This document shows positions 9,498 to 17,606 of a stretch of 38,490 bases of DNA, one piece after another. The DNA lies in assembly GCA_038211965.1 (NCBI GenBank), contig JBBQVB010000010.1:1-38490 (forward strand), written 5' to 3'. How positions within the stretch are numbered: position 1 is the first letter of the stretch; each line of letters starts with the position of its first letter. Origin of the DNA: Glacieibacterium sp038211965. Lineage in GTDB: Bacteria; Pseudomonadota; Alphaproteobacteria; Sphingomonadales; Sphingomonadaceae. The notes beneath the pieces were generated by a model. That model made no database searches, was not told the DNA's origin, and saw only the letters and a program-made list of their open reading frames with translations. Position numbers and translations under genes: made by a program.

Positions 9498-9877
9498 CCC
9501 GTCGCGGCATCGACTGGGGGTCGCCCTTCGAACGCGACATCGGCTACGTCCGAGCCGTCGTCTCGGGCGAGTGGGTGTTCGTCTCGGGCTGCACCGGCGG
9601 CGACCCGGTTACCGGTGCGATGCCTGCCGATGTCGAGACGCAATGCGCCAACACACTCGCCAAGATCGCGCGCGCGCTCGGCGAGGCGGGCGCGCGCTTC
9701 GCCAATGTCGTGCGCGTCACCTACATCCTGCCCGATTCTGCGGACTTCGAACCCTGCTGGCCGCAACTTCGCGCCGCGTTCGGAGCCGCGCCGCCCGCCG
9801 CGACGATGATTTCCGCAGGCCTGATCGATCCGGCAATGCGAATCGAGATCGAGGTTACGGCGCGGGTCGCGCGTTAG
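9494..9877 (+). CDS. RidA family (YjgF/YER057c/UK114) protein, probable CTG start
   Basis: RidA proteins are small trimeric enzymes that deaminate reactive enamine/imine intermediates. From 9494 the product has 127 residues. Family features are GSPFERDIGYVRAV near the start, FVSGCTGGDPVTG, QCANTLAKIARALGEAGA, VVRVTYI and the IEIEVTARV end. Homology extends back to TRRGIDWGSPFE, directly after codon CTG 9494, with no ATG, GTG or TTG in frame before it. The first conventional start, GTG 9575, would remove about 27 conserved residues. CTG 9494 overlaps the upstream TGA as CTGA, like the other overlaps in this window, so a coupled CTG start is the best reading. Confidence 0.85.
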   Translation: MTRRGIDWGSPFERDIGYVRAVVSGEWVFVSGCTGGDPVTGAMPADVETQCANTLAKIARALGEAGARFANVVRVTYILPDSADFEPCWPQLRAAFGAAPPAATMISAGLIDPAMRIEIEVTARVAR

Positions 9878-9899
9878 TTCAGCCTGGTATCGCCGGGAT

Positions 9900-9946
9900 C
9901 AGTCATGCGCACGGGAACCGTATCAGTCACCGCCGCTTATGACTGA
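9900..9946. repeat. Three CAGTCA half-sites, two forming a 7-bp inverted repeat
   Basis: TCAGTCA at 9923-9929 and TGACTGA at 9940-9946 are perfect complements around a 10-base loop, and a third half-site, CAGTCAT, is at 9900-9906. They lie in the 114-base gap before the five-gene run starting at 9992. They could be an operator or a weak terminator stem for the RidA gene; there is no T-run. Confidence 0.45.
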
Positions 9947-9991
9947 CGCTTCGCCCGCGATCCCGCGCTCGCGGCAGGAATAGCAACCGCC

Positions 9992-10975
9992 TTGAACTAC
10001 GTCGATCACAGCAGTTTTGCAGCCGCCCGGCAGCGCCCGACAGGGCTCCGCTTCGCGTTCAGCGATTTCATCGTGCGCGACGGACGCGTGTATCTGCGCC
10101 AGACGGGCAATTCGGCGAGCCTCGACTGGCGGCTGTTCCGCGAAGTCGCGGGCTGGCTGATCTTTCAAGCAGCGGTACGACTGCTCGCCTTGCGCGTACG
10201 CCGTGCGCCGCCGCCGACGATCTGCTTCACCCCGGCAACCCCGCACGACCGCTACATGGTGCGCGTGGCGGCCCGGCTGGCGGGCATTCGCCTTGTCGCG
10301 CAACCGGACTGCGCCGACGCCGAGTTCTACTTCGAGGATGCGACGGCCGCGCTGCCGCCGCCGCCAACACACGCCCGCGCATTCAATTTCGGTTGCGCCG
10401 ACATCTCCAAGAGCCGCGTCGCGCGCGTTTTCGAGGCTGTCTTCGGCTATCCCCTCGCGGTCGATCCGCTGCGCTGGGAAGGCGTTGCCGTCGAGAAGAG
10501 CGAGGCCAATGGTGCCCACGACGGGCGCATCGTCGCGTGCCCGCGCGTCGCTATCCCCGGCAAGGTCTATCAGCGGCTGATCGACGCCGTCGCCGCCGAC
10601 GGCCTCGCCACCGACCTGCGAACGCATTGCATCGGGGGTGTTGCGGTTGCGGTGTGGGTCAAGCGGCGCGGTGCCGACGTGCGCTTCCTGCCGCCCAACA
10701 CGAGCGCCCGCTGGCACGATCCCGCCGAGGTCTTCTCGGCCGACGAACTGGCGCTGATCGGACAGTTCACCCGCGCGATGGGGGCCGACTGGTGCGGCCT
10801 CGACATCTTGCGCGACGCCGACGGGCGCATCTACGTCGTCGACGTCAACAAGACCGACGCGGGGCCGATCGTCGCGCTATCGCTCGGCGACAAGCTGCGC
10901 TCGACGGCGGTGCTGGCCAGGGCATTGCGCGATCTCGTCGCCCCCTCGCAAGGCGCGCCACCCGCCGCTACATGA
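9992..10975 (+). CDS. ATP-grasp-like protein of unknown substrate
   Basis: A 327-residue protein whose C-terminal third looks like the end of an ATP-grasp domain: GADWCGLDILRDADGR followed by IYVVDVNKTDAGP, where Asp and Asn are the expected metal ligands. No conserved N-terminal domain is recognised; it begins FAFSDFIVRDGRVYLRQTG. No signal peptide is seen. ATP-grasp enzymes join a carboxylate to an amine or thiol with ATP; the substrate here cannot be inferred. The start is TTG 9992 (AGGA at 9976-9979, rather far upstream), since no ATG or GTG is available early in the frame. Its stop overlaps the DUF1289 start (ATGA), so it heads a tightly coupled run with a flavin oxidoreductase and a transporter. 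Confidence 0.75.
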   Translation: MNYVDHSSFAAARQRPTGLRFAFSDFIVRDGRVYLRQTGNSASLDWRLFREVAGWLIFQAAVRLLALRVRRAPPPTICFTPATPHDRYMVRVAARLAGIRLVAQPDCADAEFYFEDATAALPPPPTHARAFNFGCADISKSRVARVFEAVFGYPLAVDPLRWEGVAVEKSEANGAHDGRIVACPRVAIPGKVYQRLIDAVAADGLATDLRTHCIGGVAVAVWVKRRGADVRFLPPNTSARWHDPAEVFSADELALIGQFTRAMGADWCGLDILRDADGRIYVVDVNKTDAGPIVALSLGDKLRSTAVLARALRDLVAPSQGAPPAAT

Positions 10976-11193
10976 GGCGCATGGTCCGCTCGCCCTGCGT
11001 CAACATCTGCGAGATCGAGCGCCGCTCGGGTGAGTGCCGGGGCTGCGCGCGGACCATCGACGAGATCACCCGCTGGCCGCTCGCGAGCGAAGCCGAGCGC
11101 GTGGCGATCGTCGCCGCACTCCCGGCACGCGTCGCGGCACGCTCGAAGCGGCGCTGGGTCGATCGACTGGGGTTCGAAGGATGGCGCGCATGA
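10972..11193 (+). CDS. DUF1289 domain protein
   Basis: A 73-residue protein matching DUF1289: CVNICEIERRSGECRGC, then ARTIDEITRW. The four cysteines (two in the CVNIC region, two in CRGC) suggest a small metal- or iron-sulfur-binding fold, but the family's function is not known to me. The C-terminus is basic (RSKRRWVDRLG). Its ATG overlaps the TGA of the ATP-grasp gene, and its TGA overlaps the next ATG, so it is translated as part of the five-gene run. Confidence 0.88.
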   Translation: MRRMVRSPCVNICEIERRSGECRGCARTIDEITRWPLASEAERVAIVAALPARVAARSKRRWVDRLGFEGWRA

Positions 11194-12197
11194 TCCTAAG
11201 TGTCCTCGACCAGACGCCGATCCCCGCAGGCGCGAGCGGCGGCACCGCGCTGGCGAACAGCCTCGACCTGGCGCGGCTATGCGAGCGGCTGGGTTATCAC
11301 CGCTACTGGGTCGCCGAGCATCACGCCTCGCCCGCGCTGGCGGGGGCCGCGCCCGAAATCCTGCTCGCCGCCATCGGTGCGGCGACCTCGACGATGCGGA
11401 TCGGGTCGGGCGGGATCATGCTGCCGCATTATTCGCCGCTCAAGGTGGCGGAGAGCTTCAGCCTGCTCAGCGGGCTGTATCCGGGCCGCGTCGATCTCGG
11501 GTTGGGCCGCGCGCCGGGCAGCGACCAGCGTACCGCCTATGCGCTGCAGCGCGACCGCCGCCAGCCGTCGCCGAACGACTTTCCGAACCAGCTCGCCGAG
11601 CTGCTCGGCTATTTCGACGACACGCTGCCCGCCGGGCATCCGTTCGCCGATCTGGCGAAGACGCTGCCGGGGCGCCCCGAGCTACCCGAAGTCTGGCTGC
11701 TCGGATCGTCGCCCGACAGTGCCGGCTGGGCCGCCGAGGTGGGCTTGCCCTACTGCGTCGCCGATTTCATCAATGGTCGCGGCGCGCCGCTGGCGGCGGC
11801 CTATCGCGCGGCGTTCGAGCCGTCGGCGCGGCTGGCGAAGCCCTATACGATGACCGCACTGTGGACCGTCTGCGCCGACAGTGATGCCGAGGCCGAGCGG
11901 CTGGCATCGAGCGCGCTGATGATGATGGCGCATCTGCTCGCGGGCCGCTCGATTCCCGTACCATCGCCCGAGACGGCGCTGGCGTGGCTCGCCGCCAACC
12001 CGCAGCCAGCAGGCATGCCGGGGCGGCGCGTCATCGCGGGGTCGCCCGCGACGGTGCGGCGCGGCATCGAAGCGGCGGCAGCGGAATACGGGGCCGACGA
12101 GGTCATGCTGGTGAATATCCTCCACGACCATCAGGCGCGCCGGAACAGCTACGAACTCGTCGCCGAAGCCTTCGCGCAGCGGGCACTCGCGGCTTGA
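11190..12197 (+). CDS. LLM class (luciferase-like) flavin-dependent oxidoreductase
   Basis: A 335-residue bacterial-luciferase-like flavin monooxygenase. Family landmarks are LSVLDQTPI at the start, RYWVAEHHASP, PEILLAAIGAATSTMRIGSGGIMLPHYSPLKVAE and LYPGRVDLGLGRAPGSD. The end (GADEVMLVNILHD) fits the single-component LLM subgroup found in many proteobacteria. The substrate is not predictable; members oxidise alkanes, aldehydes, sulfonates or amines using FMNH2. ATG 11190 overlaps the previous TGA (ATGA) and has GAAGG at 11176-11180; ATG 11181 is an alternative. It sits directly upstream of a quaternary-amine-type ABC importer with a TTGA overlap, so it may act on an imported compound (inference). 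Confidence 0.92.
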   Translation: MILSVLDQTPIPAGASGGTALANSLDLARLCERLGYHRYWVAEHHASPALAGAAPEILLAAIGAATSTMRIGSGGIMLPHYSPLKVAESFSLLSGLYPGRVDLGLGRAPGSDQRTAYALQRDRRQPSPNDFPNQLAELLGYFDDTLPAGHPFADLAKTLPGRPELPEVWLLGSSPDSAGWAAEVGLPYCVADFINGRGAPLAAAYRAAFEPSARLAKPYTMTALWTVCADSDAEAERLASSALMMMAHLLAGRSIPVPSPETALAWLAANPQPAGMPGRRVIAGSPATVRRGIEAAAAEYGADEVMLVNILHDHQARRNSYELVAEAFAQRALAA

Positions 12198-12952
12198 GCG
12201 CTGTCCGCTTCGAGGGGGTCGCGAAGCGGTACGGGCCGGTCTCCGCACTCGCCGGTGTCACGCTCGACATCGTCGCGGGCAGTTTCGTCGCGCTGGTCGG
12301 CGGGTCGGGGTCGGGCAAGACGACCTTGCTCAAGACGATCAACCGCCTGATCGCACCCGACGCCGGTGCGGTTTTCGTCGACGGCCGCAACGTCGCCGAT
12401 GCCGACCCGGTCCAGCTGCGGCGCGGCATCGGCTATGCTTTCCAGGGCGTCGGGCTGTTCCCGCACCTGACGATCGCAGCGAACATCGCGACGGTCCCGC
12501 GCCTGCTCGGCTGGGACGCTGCGCGCATCGCTGCACGCGTTGCCGAACTGCTCGATCTCGTCGACCTGCCGCGGTCGGTGGCGGAGCGGCTGCCCGCCGC
12601 GCTGTCGGGGGGCCAGCGCCAGCGCGCCGGCTTCGCGCGGGCGTTGGCGGCAGGGGCGAAACTGCTGCTCCTCGACGAGCCGTTCGGCGCGCTCGACCCG
12701 CTGACCCGCGACGCGCTGGCAACGCGGACACGCGCGCTGCACGACAGTCTCGGGCTGACGAGCATGATGGTGACGCACGATGTGCAAGAGGCGCTGCTGC
12801 TCGCCGACCGCATCGTCGTGCTGCGCGACGGGCAGGTCGTGGCGGACGCGACACCCGCCGAACTGGTTGCGGGTCACCCCGACGCGCAGGTCGCGGCGAT
12901 GATCGCCGTACCGCGCGCGCAAGCCGAACGGATCGCGGCAATGGCGTCGTGA
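12194..12952 (+). CDS. ABC transporter ATP-binding protein, osmoprotectant (OpuC/ProV) type
   Basis: A 252-residue ABC ATPase. The Walker A motif GGSGSGKT is at 36-43, followed by a Q-loop (FQGVGLFPHLT), signature LSGGQRQR, Walker B LLLLDEPFGALD and switch His in VTHD. The VGLFPHLTIAANI stretch and the partner gene place it with glycine betaine/choline/carnitine importers. It lacks the C-terminal CBS domains of longer OpuCA/ProV proteins. The start is TTG 12194, overlapping the upstream TGA (TTGA); the protein then reads SAVRFEGVAKRYG, a normal ABC beginning. Its TGA overlaps GTG 12949 of the permease gene. Confidence 0.92.
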   Translation: MSAVRFEGVAKRYGPVSALAGVTLDIVAGSFVALVGGSGSGKTTLLKTINRLIAPDAGAVFVDGRNVADADPVQLRRGIGYAFQGVGLFPHLTIAANIATVPRLLGWDAARIAARVAELLDLVDLPRSVAERLPAALSGGQRQRAGFARALAAGAKLLLLDEPFGALDPLTRDALATRTRALHDSLGLTSMMVTHDVQEALLLADRIVVLRDGQVVADATPAELVAGHPDAQVAAMIAVPRAQAERIAAMAS

Positions 12953-14469
12953 GCGCCTTCGCCCCCGCCCTCGCCCTCCTCCCCGCGCGCCTCGCCGCGC
13001 ACGTCGGGCTGAGCGCCGCCGCGCTCGGCCTCGCACTGCTGATCGCGGTGCCGCTGATCGCATTGATGCTGGCGCGCGCCGGAAGCCGCGGCCCGGTTCT
13101 CGGCATCGCGTCGCTGATCCAGACGATCCCTGCGCTGGCGCTGCTGGCGCTGTTCTACCCGCTGCTGGTGATGCTGCGCACCGCGAGCGGGGTCGACCTG
13201 CCGGTGCTGGGGTTCCTGCCCGCGCTGCTCGCGCTGACGCTCTACGCGCTGCTGCCGATCCTGCGCGGCGGCGTCACCGGGCTGACGGGGGTCGACGCCG
13301 AAGCGTTGGAGGCCGCCGACGCGCTCGGGATGACGCGCACGCAGCGTCTGTGGCGCGTCGAACTGCCGCTCGCCGCGCCGGTGATGATGGCGGGCGTACG
13401 GACGGCGGCGGTGTGGACGATCGGCGCGGCGACACTGGCGACGCCGGTCGGTGCGACGAGCCTCGGCGACTTCATCTTTTCGGGGTTGCAGACCGAGGAC
13501 TGGGCGGCGGTGGCGGTCGGCTGCCTTGCCGCAGCGGCACTGGCGATCGCGGTCGATGCGCTGCTGGCACTCGTCGAGCACGGCCTCGCCCGCCTGTCGC
13601 GCGTCCGCATCGTCGCGGGGCTGGCAGGCCTCGCACTGATTGGCGTCGCAGCGCTGGCGGGAGCCGCCACGCCGACCGGAACCGCCCGGCCGATCGTCGT
13701 CGGGGCGAAGAATTTTTCCGAGCAATTCATCCTCGCCGAATTGATCGCAACGCGGCTGCGCGCGGCGGGCTATCCCGTCGAGCTGCGCTCGGGCCTCGGT
13801 TCGGCGGTCGCCTTCCGCGCGCTGGCGAGCGGCGACATCGATGTCTACGTCGACTATTCGGGGACACTGGCGACGACCGTCCTGAAACGCAGCGATAACC
13901 CCGCCTTGCCTGCCCTGACCCACGACCTTGAAACGCGCACCGGGGTCGGCGTCGTCGGGCCGCTGGGCTTCGAGAACGCCTATGTGCTGGCGATGCGCGG
14001 TGACCCCGCACGCAAGGACGGCATCGCGACCATCGCCGACCTCGCGCGCGTCGCGCCGCGCCTGACGCTCGGGGCCGATCTCGAATTCCAGACGCGCAGC
14101 GAGTGGCGGGAATTACAGGCGGCGTACGGCCTGCGCTTCGCCGCCGCGCGCGCCTACGAGCCGACCTTCATGTATCGCGCGCTCGGCAGCGGTGCGGCGG
14201 ACGTCATCTCGGCGTTCTCGAGCGATGGACGCATCGCCGCGCAGGGCCTCGTCGTGCTGGCCGATCCGAAGCACGCCATCCCCGCCTACGACGCGCTGTT
14301 GCTGGTGTCGCCGCGTCGCCGCCCCGATGCGGCGTTCGTCGCGGCGCTCAAACCGCTCGTCCGCAGCCTGAGCGTCGAGCGGATGCGCGCCGCCAACCTG
14401 ATGGTCGACCGCGATGCCGATAAGCAGTCGCCCAGGGCCGCAGCGGCCTCGCTCGCAAAGGCCGGCTGA
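12949..14469 (+). CDS. Fused ABC permease / substrate-binding protein, quaternary-amine (OpuC-like) importer
   Basis: A 506-residue fusion. Residues about 1-225 form a membrane permease with several hydrophobic segments and the coupling-loop region EALEAADALGMTRTQRLWRVELPLAAP. Residues about 245-506 form an OpuAC-type binding domain beginning RPIVVGAKNFSEQFI, with LRSGLGSAVAFRALASGDIDVYVDYSGT. The binding domain therefore stays tethered on the periplasmic side. Such fusions are known among glycine betaine/choline importers. With the ATPase immediately upstream (GTGA overlap) the importer is complete with two genes. The exact ligand (betaine, choline, carnitine or another amine) is not decided by the sequence. 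Confidence 0.92.
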   Translation: MSAFAPALALLPARLAAHVGLSAAALGLALLIAVPLIALMLARAGSRGPVLGIASLIQTIPALALLALFYPLLVMLRTASGVDLPVLGFLPALLALTLYALLPILRGGVTGLTGVDAEALEAADALGMTRTQRLWRVELPLAAPVMMAGVRTAAVWTIGAATLATPVGATSLGDFIFSGLQTEDWAAVAVGCLAAAALAIAVDALLALVEHGLARLSRVRIVAGLAGLALIGVAALAGAATPTGTARPIVVGAKNFSEQFILAELIATRLRAAGYPVELRSGLGSAVAFRALASGDIDVYVDYSGTLATTVLKRSDNPALPALTHDLETRTGVGVVGPLGFENAYVLAMRGDPARKDGIATIADLARVAPRLTLGADLEFQTRSEWRELQAAYGLRFAAARAYEPTFMYRALGSGAADVISAFSSDGRIAAQGLVVLADPKHAIPAYDALLLVSPRRRPDAAFVAALKPLVRSLSVERMRAANLMVDRDADKQSPRAAAASLAKAG

Positions 14470-14473
14470 CGCC

Positions 14474-15028
14474 CTAGACCCGCGCCGAGACGGCGATGGC
14501 GACGCGGCAGCCCGCGCGGATCACCGCCGATAGCAGCGAATAACCGACCGCGCCTTCGGCGCCGTGTTCGAGCGCGGTCGCCTTGTGCTCGACCTCCTCG
14601 GCCTGGAAGTCGGCGATGTGCGCTTCCAGTTCGGGGTCGGCCCCGGCGAGCGCATCACGCTGCGCCTGATAATGCGCGTCGATTTCCGTCTCGACCGCGG
14701 CGGTGCACGCCATCGCCGCTTGCGGCCCAAGCAGCGCGGTACCGACGCCGAGCGCATAGCCCGCGACATGCCACAGCGGCCCGAGCAGCGTCGGGCGGAT
14801 GCGGCGCGCGGTTAGCATCGCGTCGAAGACGTCGAGGTGGCGCTGCTCCTGCTGCTTCATGCGCGCGATCGCGGCACTGCCGGGTGCGCGCGCGCCCATC
14901 ACTGCGAGTTGTCCGGCGTAGATGCGCGCCGCGCCATATTCGCCCGCGTGATCGACGCGGATCATGGCGTCGGTGGCCTCGCGGCGGTCGCCGGGCAGGC
15001 GTCCTAGGGTCGTCGTGTCAGCAGCCAT
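14474..15028 (-). CDS. coq7: Coq7-type demethoxyubiquinone hydroxylase
   Basis: A 184-residue diiron hydroxylase of ubiquinone synthesis, acting on the demethoxyubiquinone ring at the membrane surface. The four-helix carboxylate-bridged iron site is visible as RVDHAGEYGAARIYAGQ, EQRHLDVFD, AVETEIDAHY and AEEVEHK, giving the E, ExxH, E, ExxH pattern. ATG at 15026-15028 begins MAADTTTLGRLPGD. It overlaps the end of dsbB by 25 bases on the same strand and is the last gene of the yqaA-dsbB-coq7 run. Confidence 0.95.
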   Translation of the reverse strand: MAADTTTLGRLPGDRREATDAMIRVDHAGEYGAARIYAGQLAVMGARAPGSAAIARMKQQEQRHLDVFDAMLTARRIRPTLLGPLWHVAGYALGVGTALLGPQAAMACTAAVETEIDAHYQAQRDALAGADPELEAHIADFQAEEVEHKATALEHGAEGAVGYSLLSAVIRAGCRVAIAVSARV

Positions 15029-15468
15029 AGCGCGCCTCCGCCGGTCAGCGTCGAGAGTATCGCGTTCCACCCTGCCATCGAAATGCCGAACAAAGACCAT
15101 GCGATGGCGTCGCAGCGCACCAGCGGCGTGGCGAGGATGTCGCGCATGATATCTTCTGCCGAGCCGCGCGCAGCGGTCGCGGCGCAGGCCGTAATGCCCG
15201 GCCACCAATGCTGCTCGACGCCGACGTGGAACATGCCGATGCCGCCGCTGACCAGCACCGCGAGCGCCGCGAGGGCGACAAGGGCGCGGTTCGAGCGCAG
15301 CGCCAGCGCGAGCAGGCCGAGCAGGACCGCCGCGCCGTGCGGCCACCGCTGCCACAGGCACATCTCGCACGGGTGGATGCCGCCGAGGTATTGGAATGCC
15401 AGCGCGCCGCCGAGGAGTGCCGTCGACCCGGCGACGACAAGCAGGTTGGCCCGGACCTCAGAGCGCAT
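15004..15468 (-). CDS. dsbB: Disulfide bond formation protein DsbB family
   Basis: A 154-residue membrane protein that reoxidises DsbA by passing electrons to quinone. There are four hydrophobic segments. The first redox pair is CEMC in CEMCLWQRWPH. The second pair is the two cysteines flanking AATAARGSAEDIMRDILATP in the second periplasmic loop. ATG at 15466-15468. It overlaps the upstream yqaA-like gene by 11 bases and the downstream coq7 by 25. Pairing with coq7 makes sense because DsbB depends on ubiquinone, though this link is inference. Confidence 0.92.
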   Translation of the reverse strand: MRSEVRANLLVVAGSTALLGGALAFQYLGGIHPCEMCLWQRWPHGAAVLLGLLALALRSNRALVALAALAVLVSGGIGMFHVGVEQHWWPGITACAATAARGSAEDIMRDILATPLVRCDAIAWSLFGISMAGWNAILSTLTGGGALWLLTRRP

Positions 15469-16027
15469 ATTTGACCACGACGGCAGCCGCAAGCAAAGCC
15501 GCCATGCCGATGACGAAGCGGTGGAAATGCGCCTCGATCCAGTGTTCGGCAACTGCGCCGAAGCGCTTGAGCAGCAGCGCGACCACCAGGAAGCGCGACC
15601 CGCGCCCGACCACCGAGGCGATCAGCGCAAGCACGAGACCGAGATGGACGCTGCCTGCGGCGACGCCCGCCGGCATCGGCGCGGCGAAGAACGCCAGCGG
15701 CCAGAGCAGGAAATTGCCCGCGACCTCGGTGGCGAACATGCGGAATTCGGCTTCGCGCCCGAGGAAGCGCAGCAGCGGCAGCGCGACCGCCTCGAACAGA
15801 CCCGCACCGACAAGATAGGCGACAACCGCCCCCGCCGCCGTCGCGGCCGTCGCGACGCCGGCGTAGCGCAGCGCGCGCTCGGGCCGCGCGATCGACATCG
15901 GCACCTGCATCAGCTCGGGCGGGATGGTGAACAGCGCGCCGTCGATGAACGCGACGAGGATCAGCCAGCGCTCGGCGGTCGGACGCGCGGCGACGGCGAG
16001 CAGCCAGTCGTAGAGGCGGCGAAGCAC
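15458..16027 (-). CDS. YqaA-like inner-membrane protein (VTT/DedA-related)
   Basis: A 189-residue membrane protein with about four to five hydrophobic segments. The N-terminus (RRLYDWLLAVAARPTAERW) and overall layout match the YqaA branch of the DedA/VTT family. The usual ESSFFPIPPD motif is replaced by DGALFTIPPELMQ, and the second re-entrant segment reads AFFAAPMPAGVAAG, so this copy is diverged. Family members are linked to lipid-carrier or membrane homeostasis. The start is GTG at 16025-16027, with no strong Shine-Dalgarno. It is first of the yqaA-dsbB-coq7 overlap run. Confidence 0.8.
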   Translation of the reverse strand: MLRRLYDWLLAVAARPTAERWLILVAFIDGALFTIPPELMQVPMSIARPERALRYAGVATAATAAGAVVAYLVGAGLFEAVALPLLRFLGREAEFRMFATEVAGNFLLWPLAFFAAPMPAGVAAGSVHLGLVLALIASVVGRGSRFLVVALLLKRFGAVAEHWIEAHFHRFVIGMAALLAAAVVVKYAL

Positions 16028-16094
16028 GGTCGGGGGGTTCCGATTCGGATTGGGGTGACGGGGGGCGGATAGCAGCCTTGCGGCAGGCGGTCAG

Positions 16095-16143
16095 CCCTCT
16101 TCTCCCTACCCTCCCCGCGAAGTGGAGAGAGGGAGGGGAGAGG
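16095..16143. repeat. Imperfect C/G-rich inverted repeat downstream of ctpA
   Basis: A pyrimidine-rich stretch at 16095-16116 faces a purine-rich complement at 16124-16143 around GCGAAG. The stem is imperfect, and it abuts the ctpA stop codon (16144-16146). It could act as a terminator-like structure or be a decayed dispersed repeat. There is no T-run on either strand. Confidence 0.5.
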
Positions 16144-17472
16144 TTACCCCGCCGACGCCACGCGCACCGCCGGCGCCGCGCCCAGCCGTTCGAGCAGCTT
16201 GACCGCATAGTTCAGCTGATAGTCGGTCACCCCCGCCTTCTTGAGGCTGTCCGCGGTCTCGACGAAGCGCGGGTCGGGCTTGGCATCGGCTTCGATAAGC
16301 TTGTCGTCGACGGCCTTGATCTCGTTGATCAGATGGCGACGCAGGTCGGCCTCGCGCAGGCGCGGGCGGTCGCGGACGGTGGCGTCGCTCAACTGCGGCA
16401 CGGCGATGTCGGGCTCGATGCCGCCCTCCTGCACCGAGCGCCCGGCGGGCGTGAAATAACGCGCCGTGGTCAGCCGCAGCCCGGTGTCGGGACTGAGCGG
16501 CAGCAGCGTCTGTACCGAGCCCTTGCCGAAGGTCCGCGCGCCGACGATCAGCGCGCGGCGGTGGTCCTGCAGCGCCCCCGCGACGATCTCCGATGCCGAC
16601 GCCGAGCCCTCGTCGACGAGGACGATGACCGGGCGGCCCTCGGTCAGGTCGCCGGCGCGGGCGTAGTAGCGCTGGATGTCGGCCTTCGTACGCCCGCGTT
16701 GCGAGACGATCTCGCCGTGGTCGAGGAACACGTCGCTGACCTCGATCGCCTGGTCGAGCAGCCCGCCCGGGTTCGAGCGCAGGTCGACGATGAAGCCCGC
16801 GAGCTTCGCCCCCAGCTTTTTCTCGACATCCGCGACGGCAGCGCGCGTCGCTTCGCCGGTCTTCTTGTTGAATGCCGAGATGCGGATGACGCCGACGTCG
16901 CCGACGACGCTCATCTTGACGGGACGGATCTGGATGACCTCGCGGCGCAGCGTGAAGTCCATCGGCTTGGGCGCACCTTCGCGCACCACGGTGATCTTGA
17001 TCGTCGTGCCCGGTGCGCCGCGCATCTTGTCGACCGCCTCGTTGAGCGTCGTGCCGTACAGCAGCTCGCCGTCGATGTGGGTGATGTAGTCACCGGCCTT
17101 GATCCCGGCGCGCGCGGCCGGCGTATCGTCCGTCGGCGCGATGACCTTGACCGCGCCCTCGTCGGCCGAGACCGTCAGCCCGAGCCCGCCGTACTCGCCG
17201 TCGGTGGTCTGGCGCATGTTGGCGAAGTCGCGCGCGTCGAGGTACGACGAATGCGGGTCGAGGCTGGCGAGCATCCCGTTGATCGCGCCCTCGATGAGCG
17301 TCTTGTCGTCGGTCTTGTCGACATAGTCGGTGCGGACGCGCTCGAACACATCCATCAGCGCGTCGAGCTGCTTGTAGGTGTCGGTCTCGGCGGCCGCATG
17401 GACCGCGGCGCTCGCGGGGATCAACGCCAGCACCGCGAGCGGGCCTGCAAGCTTCCAATTGATACGCGACAC
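16144..17472 (-). CDS. ctpA: Carboxyl-terminal processing protease CtpA (S41 family)
   Basis: A 442-residue exported serine protease that cleaves proteins at the C-terminus and often controls peptidoglycan hydrolases. It has a signal peptide at 1-27 and a PDZ domain at about 95-165 (GLGLTVSADEG, AGIKAGDYITHIDG). The S41 catalytic domain has GSASASE (Ser292) and GKGSVQT (Lys317), 25 residues apart as in the family. The start is GTG at 17470-17472, with an excellent GGGAGGAGG just upstream. In many alphaproteobacteria this gene closes the proBA-nadD-rsfS-rlmH cluster after an M23 peptidase gene; here that M23 gene is absent. Confidence 0.95.
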   Translation of the reverse strand: MSRINWKLAGPLAVLALIPASAAVHAAAETDTYKQLDALMDVFERVRTDYVDKTDDKTLIEGAINGMLASLDPHSSYLDARDFANMRQTTDGEYGGLGLTVSADEGAVKVIAPTDDTPAARAGIKAGDYITHIDGELLYGTTLNEAVDKMRGAPGTTIKITVVREGAPKPMDFTLRREVIQIRPVKMSVVGDVGVIRISAFNKKTGEATRAAVADVEKKLGAKLAGFIVDLRSNPGGLLDQAIEVSDVFLDHGEIVSQRGRTKADIQRYYARAGDLTEGRPVIVLVDEGSASASEIVAGALQDHRRALIVGARTFGKGSVQTLLPLSPDTGLRLTTARYFTPAGRSVQEGGIEPDIAVPQLSDATVRDRPRLREADLRRHLINEIKAVDDKLIEADAKPDPRFVETADSLKKAGVTDYQLNYAVKLLERLGAAPAVRVASAG

Positions 17473-17606
17473 GTGCGTCCTCCTCCCGCCCCCGGGTGTG
17501 TGCCGATTGTCATAGCACCGCAACGCGCATGCGTCACAGGCCGATTTCTGGCCAGGATACGATGCCGCATCGGCGCGTTGCCCCACCGAACCCAAGGAGA
17601 TTACCC

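Noticed and set aside
16095..16143. CRISPR repeat
   Set aside because: It is a single imperfect inverted repeat without spacers or cas genes.
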